A DNA stretch of 64,000 nucleotides from contig KV918949.1 in NCBI GenBank assembly GCA_002049455.2, positions 62,001 through 126,000 of the forward strand, written 5' to 3'. The position numbers were made by a program, and so were the translations under genes. Each line of letters opens with the position of its first letter. Within the stretch, counting starts at the first letter, position 1. The stretch is from Porphyra umbilicalis (taxonomy: Eukaryota; Rhodophyta; Bangiophyceae; Bangiales; Bangiaceae). The notes under the pieces were generated by a model that ran no database searches, had not been told where the DNA came from, and worked only from the letters and a program-made list of their open reading frames with translations. This document shows positions 42,949 through 53,359 of the stretch, piece after piece.

Positions 42949-45271
42949 CTAACAGCCCTCATCAACAAACAGGGAACAGTCCATCCAACAGGGAGAATGA
43001 CGACATATGGGAGAAAGGGCGTTACAGGAACAAAAATAGATGAGCAGCAAGATGGGAGTGCGAGAGCAACAGGTGTGCCGTAAGAATCAGGGTTCTGAGC
43101 AGCTGGGTTTGGAAATGCATTCGACACCATAGCCACGTGGTAGCCAGAGACTGTGAAAGGCTGCCGCATCAATGCTACGACCTCCGTGCGTGTGTTGCAC
43201 GCCCGAGCCCCCCCCCCACGGCAGTGACCCCAGTGGCGACTACCAGAGACAGGAGGAGCACGCAGGGAAAGAAAACAGGAAAGCACACGCACATATAGCA
43301 GACAAACGTACGCTCGTAATGGCAGCAAGATAAGCGGGAGTACACACCGTGTGAGATGCTCTCGATAGGCGGCACGCAACTGAGCAAGTCGCCAACATGC
43401 ACGCGCCAGGCAGACAGGTATATTGAAAAGCGCACACGACAAGGGGGTGACGTGATGTTGAGTTGCGGGCCAGGTGCTGGCGGGTTGCAGAGGTATATCG
43501 GCCGAAGGGAGGGGGGTGGCCGTCGCGGTGTGCGGTCACTCAATCCGGTCCCCTCCGACGTCGCTGCCGGCCGCACCTCAGTGGGAGGGTCGCGTGCTTC
43601 GCGAGCGTCGCTGGCCAAGCGCAGTCGGTGTTCAGCACGCCCCGTGGCACCCCATACCAAGCGCGGAACAAGGGGGACGGCGGGGCGCCGGCGTATGCGC
43701 GCCAGTACCCGCACCCATGGAAGCGAGCATATGGCCTATTGGCGGCGCAGCTGCCGCACAGAAAGCGCAGTGCACCCTGGACAGCTTGCCAACGCGCGGG
43801 GACCGCTGCGGCGGCGGTAGCCGCAGGTATGGGCCATGCATCCAAAGTGAGGATGTACCAGAGGAGCCCCTCTAGCGGCCACCGCTGAGCACGCCTGGCG
43901 CGCACCCTGTCCGCAAGCCTAATTGAAACAGACGTGCAAGGCGATCAATGCGGCATACAGTGCAGGCGCCACCTCCTGAGTAATTTTTCAAAAACAATTG
44001 AGCGTGCTTCGGCATCTACGTCCGTGCGGCTACAGGCCTGGCGTCCCGAAATCTGCGCCTACCTCCCCATCCCCCCCCCCCCCTGGACCCACGCGGTGCC
44101 ATCCTGCTGCTGTTGCAGCCTGCCCCCCTGCCAGCCCAAGCGACAAACACCAACACAAAAAATGCTCAGTAGCGACGGCGGCTCGGCTCCCATTGATTGA
44201 GTCGAAACTGATGGCACCGTGGCTCCTACCCCCGGCCTACAAAGGAGGAGAGGCGAGTAGCGACAAAGGTACTACGGGGAGACCTCCACGAGACGATAGA
44301 AGAGCTATGCAGACAGGGACACAAGCGGGGCCGATCAGGCAGCGACACGAGTGGGGTAGCACCAACCGGTCCATGAGGTGGGGAGCGAGTAGCAGCTCAT
44401 GTCCGAGCATCGCCAGCAACGGCATATCGAGAAGCATCACTCAGAGCGGGAGGAGCGGCGGCAGTAGCGCACGCTGCATGCCTGCTCTCGTCGCACACCT
44501 GGTCACAAACAGCAAAACCAACATGCGCAAGGAGCTCGTCAAAAGTAGCTCTGACGCAGGGAGACAACTGTTAATTACTGCTACACAGCATTCGGCGCAC
44601 TGGCAACATGAAAGAAGCACACGCGCTCCTGCATTCTGCCGGCACCCCGCTCCTCATCCTCACCGGCCAACTCCAGCACTATCAGAAACGCACCACCAGC
44701 TGCGAGACAGCTGCACGGTCCATGAAGCGCCGTGATATGGCCGACGCGGCGAGGTAGGCGACAACAGACATCGTTGCAGATGGAACTTCACTTCCTCGGC
44801 GGGAGCGTAGAGAGGGTCCACTTCATGAAGAAAATGCCCCCCCACATTGCCACACCCGTAATAGAGGAGCGCTAGTAAGGAGAGCAGGAAAAAAGCGGCC
44901 CAGCGACGGTAGCGCCAGAGGAGAAGTGGGTGCACTGCGGCGCAGGAAATGTGTGAAAGGAGCACGAGCGCGCACTGCTCGATCCTTGACGAGTGTCTCA
45001 CATTGTCCACGAGGCCAAGCAGTGGATGGAAAGATTGTCGTGCCTGCCGCCCGTGTCAGATAACGACCCTCGCCTATTTTGTAAAGAATGAAAACGTTAG
45101 GTGGAAAGAGCTCTGTCACGTTTTCGAGTCCGAGACACTTTGAGCTGTTCAGGCAATGCGTCAAAAATTCGCTGTGATACAGGTGAGGGTGCACACAGGC
45201 GATTTGGGCCATTGTGACCAGTACAGCCGACAGCCGATGACTCGGCTAAACAGCCGATGACTCGGCTGTAC
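42949..45271. other. gene-free stretch
   Basis: No gene recognised. ORFs on both strands between 43 and 45.2 kb are shadows of each other without motifs. Near 45222-45273 a 50-bp palindromic patch built from AGTACAGCCGA / TCGGCTGTAC and a doubled CAGCCGATGACTCGGCT is present. Confidence 0.45.
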
Positions 45272-45322
45272 AGTTTTATCGTTTTGCAAGTCCAGAGTGT
45301 TTTCGCGAACGCGCTTTCAGTA
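45272..45322 (+). repeat. 51-bp direct repeat, left copy
   Basis: Matches 47312-47362 with three mismatches. The core is GTGTTTTCGCGAACGCGCTT, which includes the palindrome TTCGCGAA. Confidence 0.85.
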
Positions 45323-47311
45323 ATATAGACCATCCCTGCCGTTGGCGCTCTTCGTGGCGCGCCCCTGGCCGCCAGGGATGCAAGTTTACGGTGTACTCAT
45401 CCGCTGAAGGTTTCATTTCAATATAATTATAGAAAGGCTGACAGTAGAGTTTTAGTAAGCATTTGTGAAAGACTTATGCGTTCCACGCTCCAATATATAT
45501 CCTAATGTACTCCGACCGTTTCGCCTGGCGATTTACCTTGTCACCGGCAACGGCGCGAGCGTACGGTGGCGCTGCGAGCAATGCCAGGCAGCCGATTCGC
45601 GGGGGGGAGGGGAGCTGCACGCTATGCCAGGTAGCCGTTTCGCTGGGGGGGGCGGCGCTGCGGGCAATGCCAGGCAGCCATTTCGCAGGGGGCGGCCGCA
45701 CTGGCTGTGTCGCCAGAGCGCGTCGTGGCTGAAGCACTGGGGGGGCCTGCGGGCACAGCTCCCGCCGGGCGCCCGTGCCTGCCCCGCATGCCACACTGCC
45801 CACCGCCTGCCGGAGCCCCCCTCCCAGGTGCACAGTACTCATGCGCGGCCGTCGCCCACCGCCTACCCTCCCCCTCCACATAAGAGCGGGGGGCATAACA
45901 GGGGCCCACTCCCCCCACGTCCAGGCCACCCATCCCGCCACACCCGGACCACTCCCACCCCCGACGCCCCCGCCCTCCCTCCCCCAGCGCCGACTTTCAA
46001 TTTCCCTGGACTTAAGTCTAGGGTGCTTTGTCACACCCACACGTCGGAGAAAAAATTTCTTTTTTCTAGTGCATGCTGCGGGAGTACTTAAAAAAACGTT
46101 TTTGGCGGTCCGTTTGGCTCCCTACGCCGTTGGAGGACGTCCCCCGGCGCTTTCTTGACTATAGGAACATGCGCCGGGGCTGTCCGCATCTTTCTGTGAA
46201 GTTGCTAGAGGTGGCGACGTCTTCATCGCCCGTGCGGTCCGCGGAAGCAGAATCGTGGTTAAAAAAGTGCGTGAGGGCAGGTGCAGCGTTTACGGGGTCG
46301 TGGGGGCAGGTGGACGCGGCCACGAACGGCCATGATGTCGCAATTTCGCGGTAGTTGGCCAGAATCGTGCTCTGCGGGCCCTGTGGGAGACGTCGGTTCT
46401 GATTTTTCAAACAGGGGGTCGTGTCGGCGCTGAATGCGCTGCGGCCTGCGTGGTGGCGTCCCTTCCCACAACACCCGCGCGCGGCGGGTGGGGGCGGCGG
46501 CCACTGCCACTGGGGGTGTTGCCGCCGCGCCTCCCGCCGACGCGGCGGTGAGCAGTGGACGACCGTGCGCACGACGCGCGCCCGCACACGGCAGCGAGTG
46601 GCGCCCGCGGCCGCGGCGGGCGCGGCCGCGGCGGTGCCGGCGGCGGCGGCGGCGGCGGCGTGGCACCCCTGTTATATTCTCGCTCCACCCCGCCGCCCGC
46701 CCCCCCGTGCCATCGAAGGCTTCTTCCCCCCCCCTCCCCCTCTGTGGCCCCACATACCCCCCCCTCCCCATCCACCGCGTCGCCGCCGCGCACGTGCGCA
46801 TCGCGCAGCTCGGCCTCAATTCTGCGCTGCGGCAAGCGATGACTGCCCAGCGAGCGTCGGCCGGTGGTTACTCGGATGGTGGCGTCCGTGCCTCGGTTTC
46901 AGCCGCCGCCCGCCACGGCGGTGGCGGTCGCTGCTGACCCTCCGGTGGGTGCGGCAGGAGCCCCTCACGGCGATCACCTACCCCCCCTCGGACGAAGACA
47001 AAGCACTGGTCGTCGAGGAGCGTGCAGGCGGCCGCTGCCCACCAGTGGGCGGGTACCCCCCCGACGGCAGCAGCTGCCGCTCGTGCGGGCCGCGGTGGAC
47101 GCCGCGGCGGCGGTGGGCGGAGCGCCCCAGACGCCAGCAAGCGGTGGTCACGTCCGCGACCGCCACCACCGCCGCCATGGCCGCCTTCCTCGTCTCCTTT
47201 TTTCTGATCTGCCGCTCTTACGTGCGCTCCCAAGCGGCGCCGGTCGTGCAGGTGACGCTCACCCGGGAGGCGGTGCTCGACTTTCCTATGTATCTTTCGT
47301 CGTGTGAATCT
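45323..47311. other. 2.0-kb interval between the direct repeats; GC-rich, no clear gene
   Basis: At 45570-45700 three degenerate units of about 45 bp (GCAATGCCAGGCAGCC followed by a G-run) lie in tandem. From 46420 to 47365 the plus strand has a 314-residue ORF of Arg/Pro/Ala-rich composition. Its end contains a hydrophobic segment (MAAFLVSFFLICRSYV) and runs through the right repeat. I regard it as doubtful. C-runs at 46726-46760 interrupt any consistent frame. Confidence 0.35.
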
Positions 47312-47362
47312 AGTTCTATCGTTTTACAAGTCCAGGGTGTTTTCGCGAACGCGCTTTCAGTA
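47312..47362 (+). repeat. 51-bp direct repeat, right copy
   Basis: Second copy of the repeat at 45272-45322, exactly 2040 bp away and in the same orientation. Confidence 0.85.
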
Positions 47363-47467
47363 TAGTACATAATTTCATCCTTACATGAGTAAATGGAAAG
47401 CAACTACCAACACGTGGTGCACACGTTGCACAATTATAGTCTGCCGATCCATGGTTTGCATTAAAAT

Positions 47468-48193
47468 CAGGCCTCACCAAGAGTATTTCGTCAAGGGTAT
47501 CACCCGAGTATTTTTTTCGGGTATATACTCGTACCCGTGAGATATTTGGACGCGTCGCCCATACTCAGTCTTTCTCCAATGCTGTCCACCCTCTATGGCG
47601 ATCGTACGACCAGAAAGTAGCCCACATTTTTCGTGCAGAAGACGATGATCGGGAGCCACGATCGCCGTTGATTGTACCGTAGAGGCCGGTCGACCGCGTT
47701 CGTTGCTATCCCCCCCTGGACAAGAACGGAAGCGACAAGAATGGAGAAAGACTGTACTCGCGAATGGGACGTGGCCAGATACTCGCAACATCGAATCACC
47801 AAGGGTATCCGAGAGTACTACTCGTATTCTCAATTCTGCAGAAGCCGATACCGTTGACAGCGTCCCGCAGTGCGGCGCCGTCACCACGTGAGCCGCCTGA
47901 CAAATAAGTACGTCTCGAAATCTAAAAAAAACCTCCCGAAATCAACAGCTATCTGCAGGATCTGGAATTTAGTTCCAGCGGAAGGTATACGCATACCCGC
48001 GCGAATATCAAAATTGGATACCGACAGCCCATAATGTCGCGGGTATATACCCTTGATACCCGCTCTGTCAGGTTTTGGAGATACTCATACTCGAACGGCT
48101 GAAAGTCCTTCGCACTGTCAGCAAATACTCAGTGGCTCGATCAGACCCGAATACCGTACTCGTGGCCAAATCTGATACCCTTGGTGGGGCCTG
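47468..48193. mobile_element. non-autonomous hAT-like element with perfect 8-bp TSD
   Basis: 726 bp. The left end is CAGGCCTCACCAAGAGTAT; the right end, read inward, is CAGGCCCCACCAAGGGTAT (17 of 19 identical). It is flanked on both sides by ATTAAAAT (47460-47467 and 48194-48201), a perfect 8-bp target-site duplication. That and the CAGG termini are typical of the hAT superfamily. The interior is rich in subterminal GGGTAT/ATACCC and GAGTAT motifs and encodes no transposase. It lies 455 bp upstream of the RTF1 start codon, so it may have joined the RTF1 promoter region. Confidence 0.88.
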
Positions 48194-48201
48194 ATTAAAA
48201 T

Positions 48202-48648
48202 TCAGTGAGATTTTCACGTGCATTAATCCGAGTGTAATTATCCCCTCTCAACCCTGCTGGCCGCCCGCCTTGCGCGTCGTGCCGTGTGCCGCGCCGGGCG
48301 TTCCCGCCGCTGCGATGCTTCCCTGCCGTCGTCGCCGACGGGTGGCCGACCGCCCCTGGCCCTTTTTTTTCGACTGGTTGCCGCCACACTGCTTGTTTGG
48401 AGGCGCTCTTGTCGCAAGCCCCTCGGCGCACGCGGGGCGTGCTGCCACCCCTCCCCCGCCCTCCCCCCCCTGCGTTGCCCGCCGGCGGCCGCCCGCGTCG
48501 CCGCGCCGCGGCCGCAGTGACCGTACCCCTGCGCGTTGTGCTGCGCCCTGTTGGCGCTTCCGTGCGCCTCCTTTTTGTTTTTCTTTTTTTGCTGTTGCGT
48601 GCGCCCCCGTCGACGGCCGCTCCGCGCTCCCCCCCGCCCGCCGCCGCC
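48202..48648 (+). promoter_or_regulatory. presumed 5' region of RTF1
   Basis: GC-rich with C- and T-runs (TTTTTTTT at about 48364, T-rich stretch at 48570-48595). No TATA box. The start codon context is CCGCCATGA. Confidence 0.35.
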
Positions 48649-51600
48649 ATGAGCGACATTGACGAGGAACTCCTCGCCGTCACGGAAGGCTACGACCGCG
48701 ACCGCGGAGCGGATCGGGAGCGGGACCGGGGCTCGCGCGGCGACCGCCCGCCGCGGGAGCGGGAGCGGGAGCGCCACCGCGCGTCGGAGCGGGATCGGGA
48801 GGAGCGGCCCGACGGCGAACGCGACGGCCGTAGCGAGCGGCCGCCGCGGGAGCGGGAGCGGGAGCGCGACCGTCAGCGCGACCGTGAGCGCGACCGCGAC
48901 CGTGAGCGCGACCGTGACCGGGGGGACCGCAACCGCGACCGCGACCGCGACCGGGAGCACCGGCGGGAGCGCGACCGGGAGCGGGACCACCGGCGGGAGC
49001 GCGACCGGGAGCGGGAGCGTGATCGGGATGGCCACCGGGAGGGCCACCGTGAGCGGGACCGCGACCGCGACCGCGATCGCGACCGCGACCGCGACCGCGA
49101 CCGCGACCGGGGGGACCGGGACCGGGACCGCGGGCGAGACCGCGACCGCGACCGCGACCGCGACCGGGACCGCAACCGGGACCGGCGTGACCGGGACCGG
49201 GACAGGGACCGCCCGCGCGAGCGCGAGCGCGACCGCGAGCGCGACCGCGAGCGCGAGCGCGACCGCGATCGCGACCGCGACCGCGACCGCGACCGCGACC
49301 GCGACCGCGACCGCGACCGCGACCGCGACCGCGACCGTGACCGTGACCGCGACCGCGACCGTGACCGCGACCGGGAGCACCGTCGGGAGCGCGACGGCGG
49401 CTCCGCGTTGGGCGGTGCATATGGGGAGCGGGAGCGGGACCCCCCCCCCCCCCCCCTCCCCCGTCGAGCCGCCCCCGCCCGTCGGGCGGCGCCTCGGACG
49501 ATTCCTCCGAACACGTCTACTCAGGGGAAGAGTCGGAGCGCGCCTCGGATGATGAGCGCGGGGGCTCGCGCCGCCGCCGCACCTCCGACCTCGACGTGTC
49601 CGCGTCAGACTCACTCGACGGCGACGATGGGGATTACGAGGTGTCGGCCGCCGGCGGCCGCGGGCGGCGCGCCGCCAAGCGCACGCCCGCCAAGCGGGGA
49701 GGCCGCCCCTCGGGCGCCGCCGCCGGCGCGGGGGCGCCAGGCGGGCGGACGCCCAAGTCCGGGCCGCCCGCGCCCGGTAGCCGCTCGACTGCCCGCGGCG
49801 GCGGCCCGTCGGCCAAACGCCCTGCGCCCGGCGACAGCGACGGCGACGGGGACGGCGACGGCGCCTTTGTGCACGAGTACGACTCGGACGGGTACCGGGA
49901 CGAGGACGACCGGCGGGTGCTGACGGGCATGCTGCAGTTGGAGCGGGAGAAGCTGCTGTTTAAGCGCTTTGAGGAGCGCAACGCCGCGTTGGAGGTGTGG
50001 CAGCTGCAGCGCAAGCGCCGCCGGTCGGCGGTGCGGCCGACGGGGGCGGCGGCGACCAAGCAGGCGGCGCTCGCGGATTTGGCGGCGCGCCGGGCGACGC
50101 GGGAGCACCGCGCGCGCGCGTCGTCGCCGGGGGGGGGGGGGGCGGCCCGCGGGGGGGGGGGGGAGCGGCCGGCGGCCGCGCCGGACGAGGAGGGGATGGA
50201 GGAGGGCGAGGCGGATGAGAGTGTGGACGATGAGGAGCGGGAGCGGGACCGCCTCACCAAGCGCAGGCGGCGGGAAAAGGAAAAGGCGGCGGCGGCGGCG
50301 GCGGCGACGGCGGCGGCGGCGGCGGCGGCGAGGCCGCCTGATGACGGCGCCGACGCGGGCGGCCGCAGCGCCGACGGCCTCAAGGCGGCCGGCAGTGGCG
50401 GCGGCGACGCGGCCGCGTCGTCGGTCGGGGACCTCTCCTACTCTGACTTGGTCGTTGTAGACGCGTCTGGCGGGCGCAACTCGACGCCCCTCTTTGTCCG
50501 CCGCCTGATGCTCGTCTCGTGGGCGGCGCAGCCGTGGTTTGACCGCGCCGTCACGGGCCTCTTTGTGCGCGTCTCGTTTGGGCGCCATTACCAGCTCGCG
50601 CGCGTCAAGAGCGTGCGCGTCGGCGGGGAGCCCTACATGCTCGACGCGACGCGCACCAACAAGCGCCTCGTTTGCGCCGTCGGCGGGCGCGAGTCGGCCT
50701 TTGACATGCTCTTTGTGTCCAACAGCTCCGTGACGCCCGCCGAGTTTGAAGCCTACGCGGCCACGATCCGTGCCGAGGGGGACTACCTGCCGCCGCGGTC
50801 CGAGGTCCGGTCGCTCCTCGACCGGGCGACCAAGGCGCGGGCGGGAGCGCTCTGTGCAAGCCCGGAGGAGCAAGCCGTGTTTCGGACCAACATGGAGAAG
50901 CTCTTCCCAGAGCGCGTCAACTACACGCAGAAAAAGGCGGAGATTCGGTCCAAGATAGACGCCCTCGCCGACGATATCAGCGTTGCCGCCGCCGCGGGGG
51001 ACGACCCGCGGGTGCGGGAGCTCACGGGCATCCGCGACGATATGGACGATGCGTTCCGGGCGGTGCTGCAGTTGGAGGCGCGCTACGGGCCCCGCTCGCG
51101 GGCGGCGAGTAGCTCGCGGGCGATCCTCGCCGCGCGTGCGGCGAAAAATGTGACGCTCAACAAGGAGACGGACGCGCTCGCCGCGCGCCGGCGGTCTGCG
51201 GCGGTCGCGTCGGCGACGCGGGGGGGAGGGGGGGCGGGGGGGGGTGCCCCCGCCGACGGCACCGCCGCGGCGGCGGGACGCGGGGGGGGCGCCTACGGTG
51301 CCGCGTCGGGCGGCGGTGGTCCGCGGCCGCGTGCGCCCAGGGGAGCCTTTGGGGGTGGCCCAGTGGCGGGCGCCCTCGGCGGCGCCGGCGTTGCCTCCCT
51401 CCGCGCCCTCGCCGGGCGCGGCGGCGCCGGTCACGCCGCCTCGGCATTGTGGGCCGAGGTGCTGGCGTCGGCGGCGGGCATGGCCGACGGCGACGGCGGC
51501 GGCGGTGGCGGTGGCGTGGCGGTGGCGGTGGCGGTGGCGGTGGCGGTGGCGGTGGCGGTGGCGGTGGCGGTGGCGGTGGCGGTGGCGGTGGCGGTGGCGG

Positions 51601-51882
51601 TGGCGGTGGCGGTGGCGGTGGCGGTGGCGGTGGCGGTGGCGGTGGCGGTGGCGGTGGCGGGTCGGGGCGGCTGCAAGACGCCTACGCGGCGGCCGTGGCC
51701 GACGTGATGGAGATTGAGGTGGAGTTGGAGCGCCTCGGGGAGGGGGGGGGGGGGTTGGGGACGCCGACGCGCTGCCGCCGGGCGTCGACGCGGTGTATGG
51801 GCGGCGGCCGGGGCCCGTCGTGAGGAGCGCGGGCAAGGTCATCTCCTTGGACGAGTACAACCGGATGCAGCAGACGGGTTGA
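48649..51882 (+). CDS. RTF1: RNA polymerase-associated protein RTF1 (Paf1 complex, Plus3 domain)
   Basis: Rtf1 couples the Paf1 complex to elongating RNA polymerase II and promotes histone H2B ubiquitination in the nucleus. It starts MSDIDEELLAVTEG, the usual Rtf1 opening. Residues about 20-260 are an extreme Arg-Asp/Arg-Glu alternation. Then come acidic Ser-rich segments and a basic region (EREKLLFKRFEERNAALEVW). The Plus3 domain lies at about 597-720 (LFVRRLMLVSWAAQPWFDRA, VTGLFVRVSFGRHYQLARVK, LFVSNSSVTPAEFEAYAATI). A helical region and a poly-Gly tract follow, and the end is KVISLDEYNRMQQTG. At about 1077 residues it is longer than yeast (558) or human (about 710) Rtf1. The frame changes at the C17 run near 49441, within the GGCGGT tract near 51515, and at the G-run near 51741. 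These look like indels because the protein resumes correctly each time. Confidence 0.9.
48700..49440 (+). repeat. RD/RE-encoding degenerate hexanucleotide tract in RTF1
   Basis: Hundreds of bases of CGCGAC/CGGGAG-type repeats encode Arg-Asp and Arg-Glu dipeptides. The longest pure stretch is at about 49261-49340. Confidence 0.85.
51501..51660 (+). repeat. GGCGGT hexanucleotide tract in RTF1
   Basis: About 26 near-perfect hexamer copies. Depending on frame they read poly-Gly or (Ala-Val)n. The flanking coding sequence implies poly-Gly. One irregular unit (GGCGTGGCGG near 51515) coincides with a frame change. Confidence 0.9.
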
Positions 51883-52478
51883 GCGGCGGGGGTGTGGGGG
51901 GAGTGTGCGGCGGGGGTGTGGGGGGAGTGTGCGGCGGGGGTGTGGAGGGGGTGTGCGGCGAGCCGCCGAGTCGATGGCGTTTTTTTGGGGGCAGCTCCCC
52001 GGTGCTCTGGTTTTTTGCGTGTGTGTTCGACGCTCTTTGCTGTGTTCCCGGCGTGCGTGTGTTTGAGGTGCCCGTACGGGGGCTGCGCGAGGGCTCGCCC
52101 GCCACAGCAGGCCCCCAAGCAGACGCGCCATCACGGACAAGGGTGTCCCCCAGAGCCGCGCGCACGATGCGCCAAGTGGCACAGCAACGACGCCAGACAA
52201 AGGAGCGCACGCCGGCACGACCCCAAAAGACGGTTTCAAGGAACAGAGTGCAAGCGCAGTGAGGTGGCAGCGCCGCACACAAGCACTTGCTAAGAGGACA
52301 TGGGTAGCACAGGAGAGGGAACAAAACGAGACTGTCCACCACCAATCAATCCGACGCCGCTGAGTCCACCCCCGGCCGGATCAGGCGCAACACGCCTCGC
52401 CGCCCGCGCCCCCCCCCCCCCCCAGCCACCGCCACCACCCGCGTTCGCGGCGCGCACGCACCTGCCCCCCCCCCCCCC
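51883..52478. other. intergenic region between convergent RTF1 and DHAR-like genes
   Basis: No gene. Three copies of a 24-bp unit (GGGGGTGTGGGGGGAGTGTG plus GCGG, one diverged) lie directly after the RTF1 stop at about 51887-51958. The rest is unremarkable. Confidence 0.6.
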
Positions 52479-53359
52479 TCAAAAGAACTTGCTCCACCCC
52501 CAAACCACCACCTTATCCGCGCACAGCACCTCCTCCGTCGCCTTCATCCGCCCCGTCACGTCGACGTACCGCTCGAGCGCCGCCCACCCGTGCCCCCCCA
52601 GGGCAAACCCCTTGTAGTGCCCCGCTGCCACGACGACGTGGCGGAGCTTGGGGATCAACTCGCAGTCCCAGGCGCTGACCCAGGGCCCGCACAGGAAGGG
52701 CCCCCCGCCCGCCGCCAGCACCGCATCCACGGCGGCGAGGGCGGCTTCCAAGTCGGTCACCTTGGCGCCCTCCTCCCCGCCCTCCTTGTTCTTCATCAGC
52801 CGCGCAAAGGCGCCAAAGACGCGGCCGACGGCGTCGCCGACCGCCGCGTCGGCAGACGCGGCGGGGGGAAAGAGCGACGCCCCCCCCCCCCCGCCGCCGC
52901 CGCCCCGTCGCCGAGCGTGTCCACATACGCGACAATGTCTGCCGAGTCGGTCAACGTGCGGCCGCCGTGCACAAAGACGGGGGTGCTGCCAGCGTCGGTG
53001 AGGGCGAGGAAGGTGTCGGGCTTGTTGGACAAGTCGACGGGCACAATGTCCACGGCGACGCCTTTGAGCGCCGCCGCCAGCAGCGCCTTGAGAGAAAAAG
53101 GGCAGTCGCCGACCGACTTGCCATCGGGGCCGGCCTTGACGTACATGATGCCCTTGGTGTCGGTCGGCGTCGCCGCCGCCATGGTGACGACGCCGCGGCG
53201 GCCGGCGGCCGGGGCAGAGGCGCGGCGGAACGCGATGGGGGAGGTGGGGGTACACGGGCCGCGGTGGGGTGCCCGACGCGGTGCGCGGCTGCCGCGGAGG
53301 CGGGCGGCAACGGCCGTCGCCGCCAGCAGGGGCGCAGGGGTAAAGGCTGGGAAACTCAT
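52479..53359 (-). CDS. plastid dehydroascorbate reductase-like GST
   Basis: DHAR reduces dehydroascorbate with glutathione to recycle ascorbate. The start at 53359 gives a leader of about 60 residues, hydroxylated and Arg-rich (MSFPAFTPAPLLAATAVAAR), ending near VVTMAAA. It looks like a plastid transit peptide. The thioredoxin-like half has the catalytic CPFS (VGDCPFSLKALLAAALKG, near residue 84), VPVDLSNKPDTFLALTDAGS and TPVFVHGGRTLTDSADIVAY. The helical half has GRVFGAFARLMKNKEGGEEG, GGPFLCGPWVSAWDCELIPK, LRHVVVAAGHYKGFALGG and ends VVVWGWSKFF. About 292 residues, normal for a precursor. The frame changes once in the C14 run near 52880-52893, between the two halves, probably an indel. No intron seen. 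A CLIC/GST-omega relative is the alternative. Confidence 0.85.

Noticed and set aside
45465-46091. 208-residue plus-strand ORF and its minus-strand counterpart
   Set aside because: It runs through degenerate tandem repeats and a C-rich tract and has no motif.
48873-49514. Minus-strand ORF of 213 residues consisting largely of Arg-Ser repeats, resembling an SR protein
   Set aside because: It is the complement of the Arg-Asp/Arg-Glu tract of RTF1; the RS pattern is a by-product of the CGCGAC repeat, and it has no RRM domain.
49611-52118. 835-residue minus-strand ORF across RTF1
   Set aside because: Shadow of the G/C-biased RTF1 coding sequence; Arg/Pro/His-rich with no motif, while the plus strand has a clear Plus3 domain.
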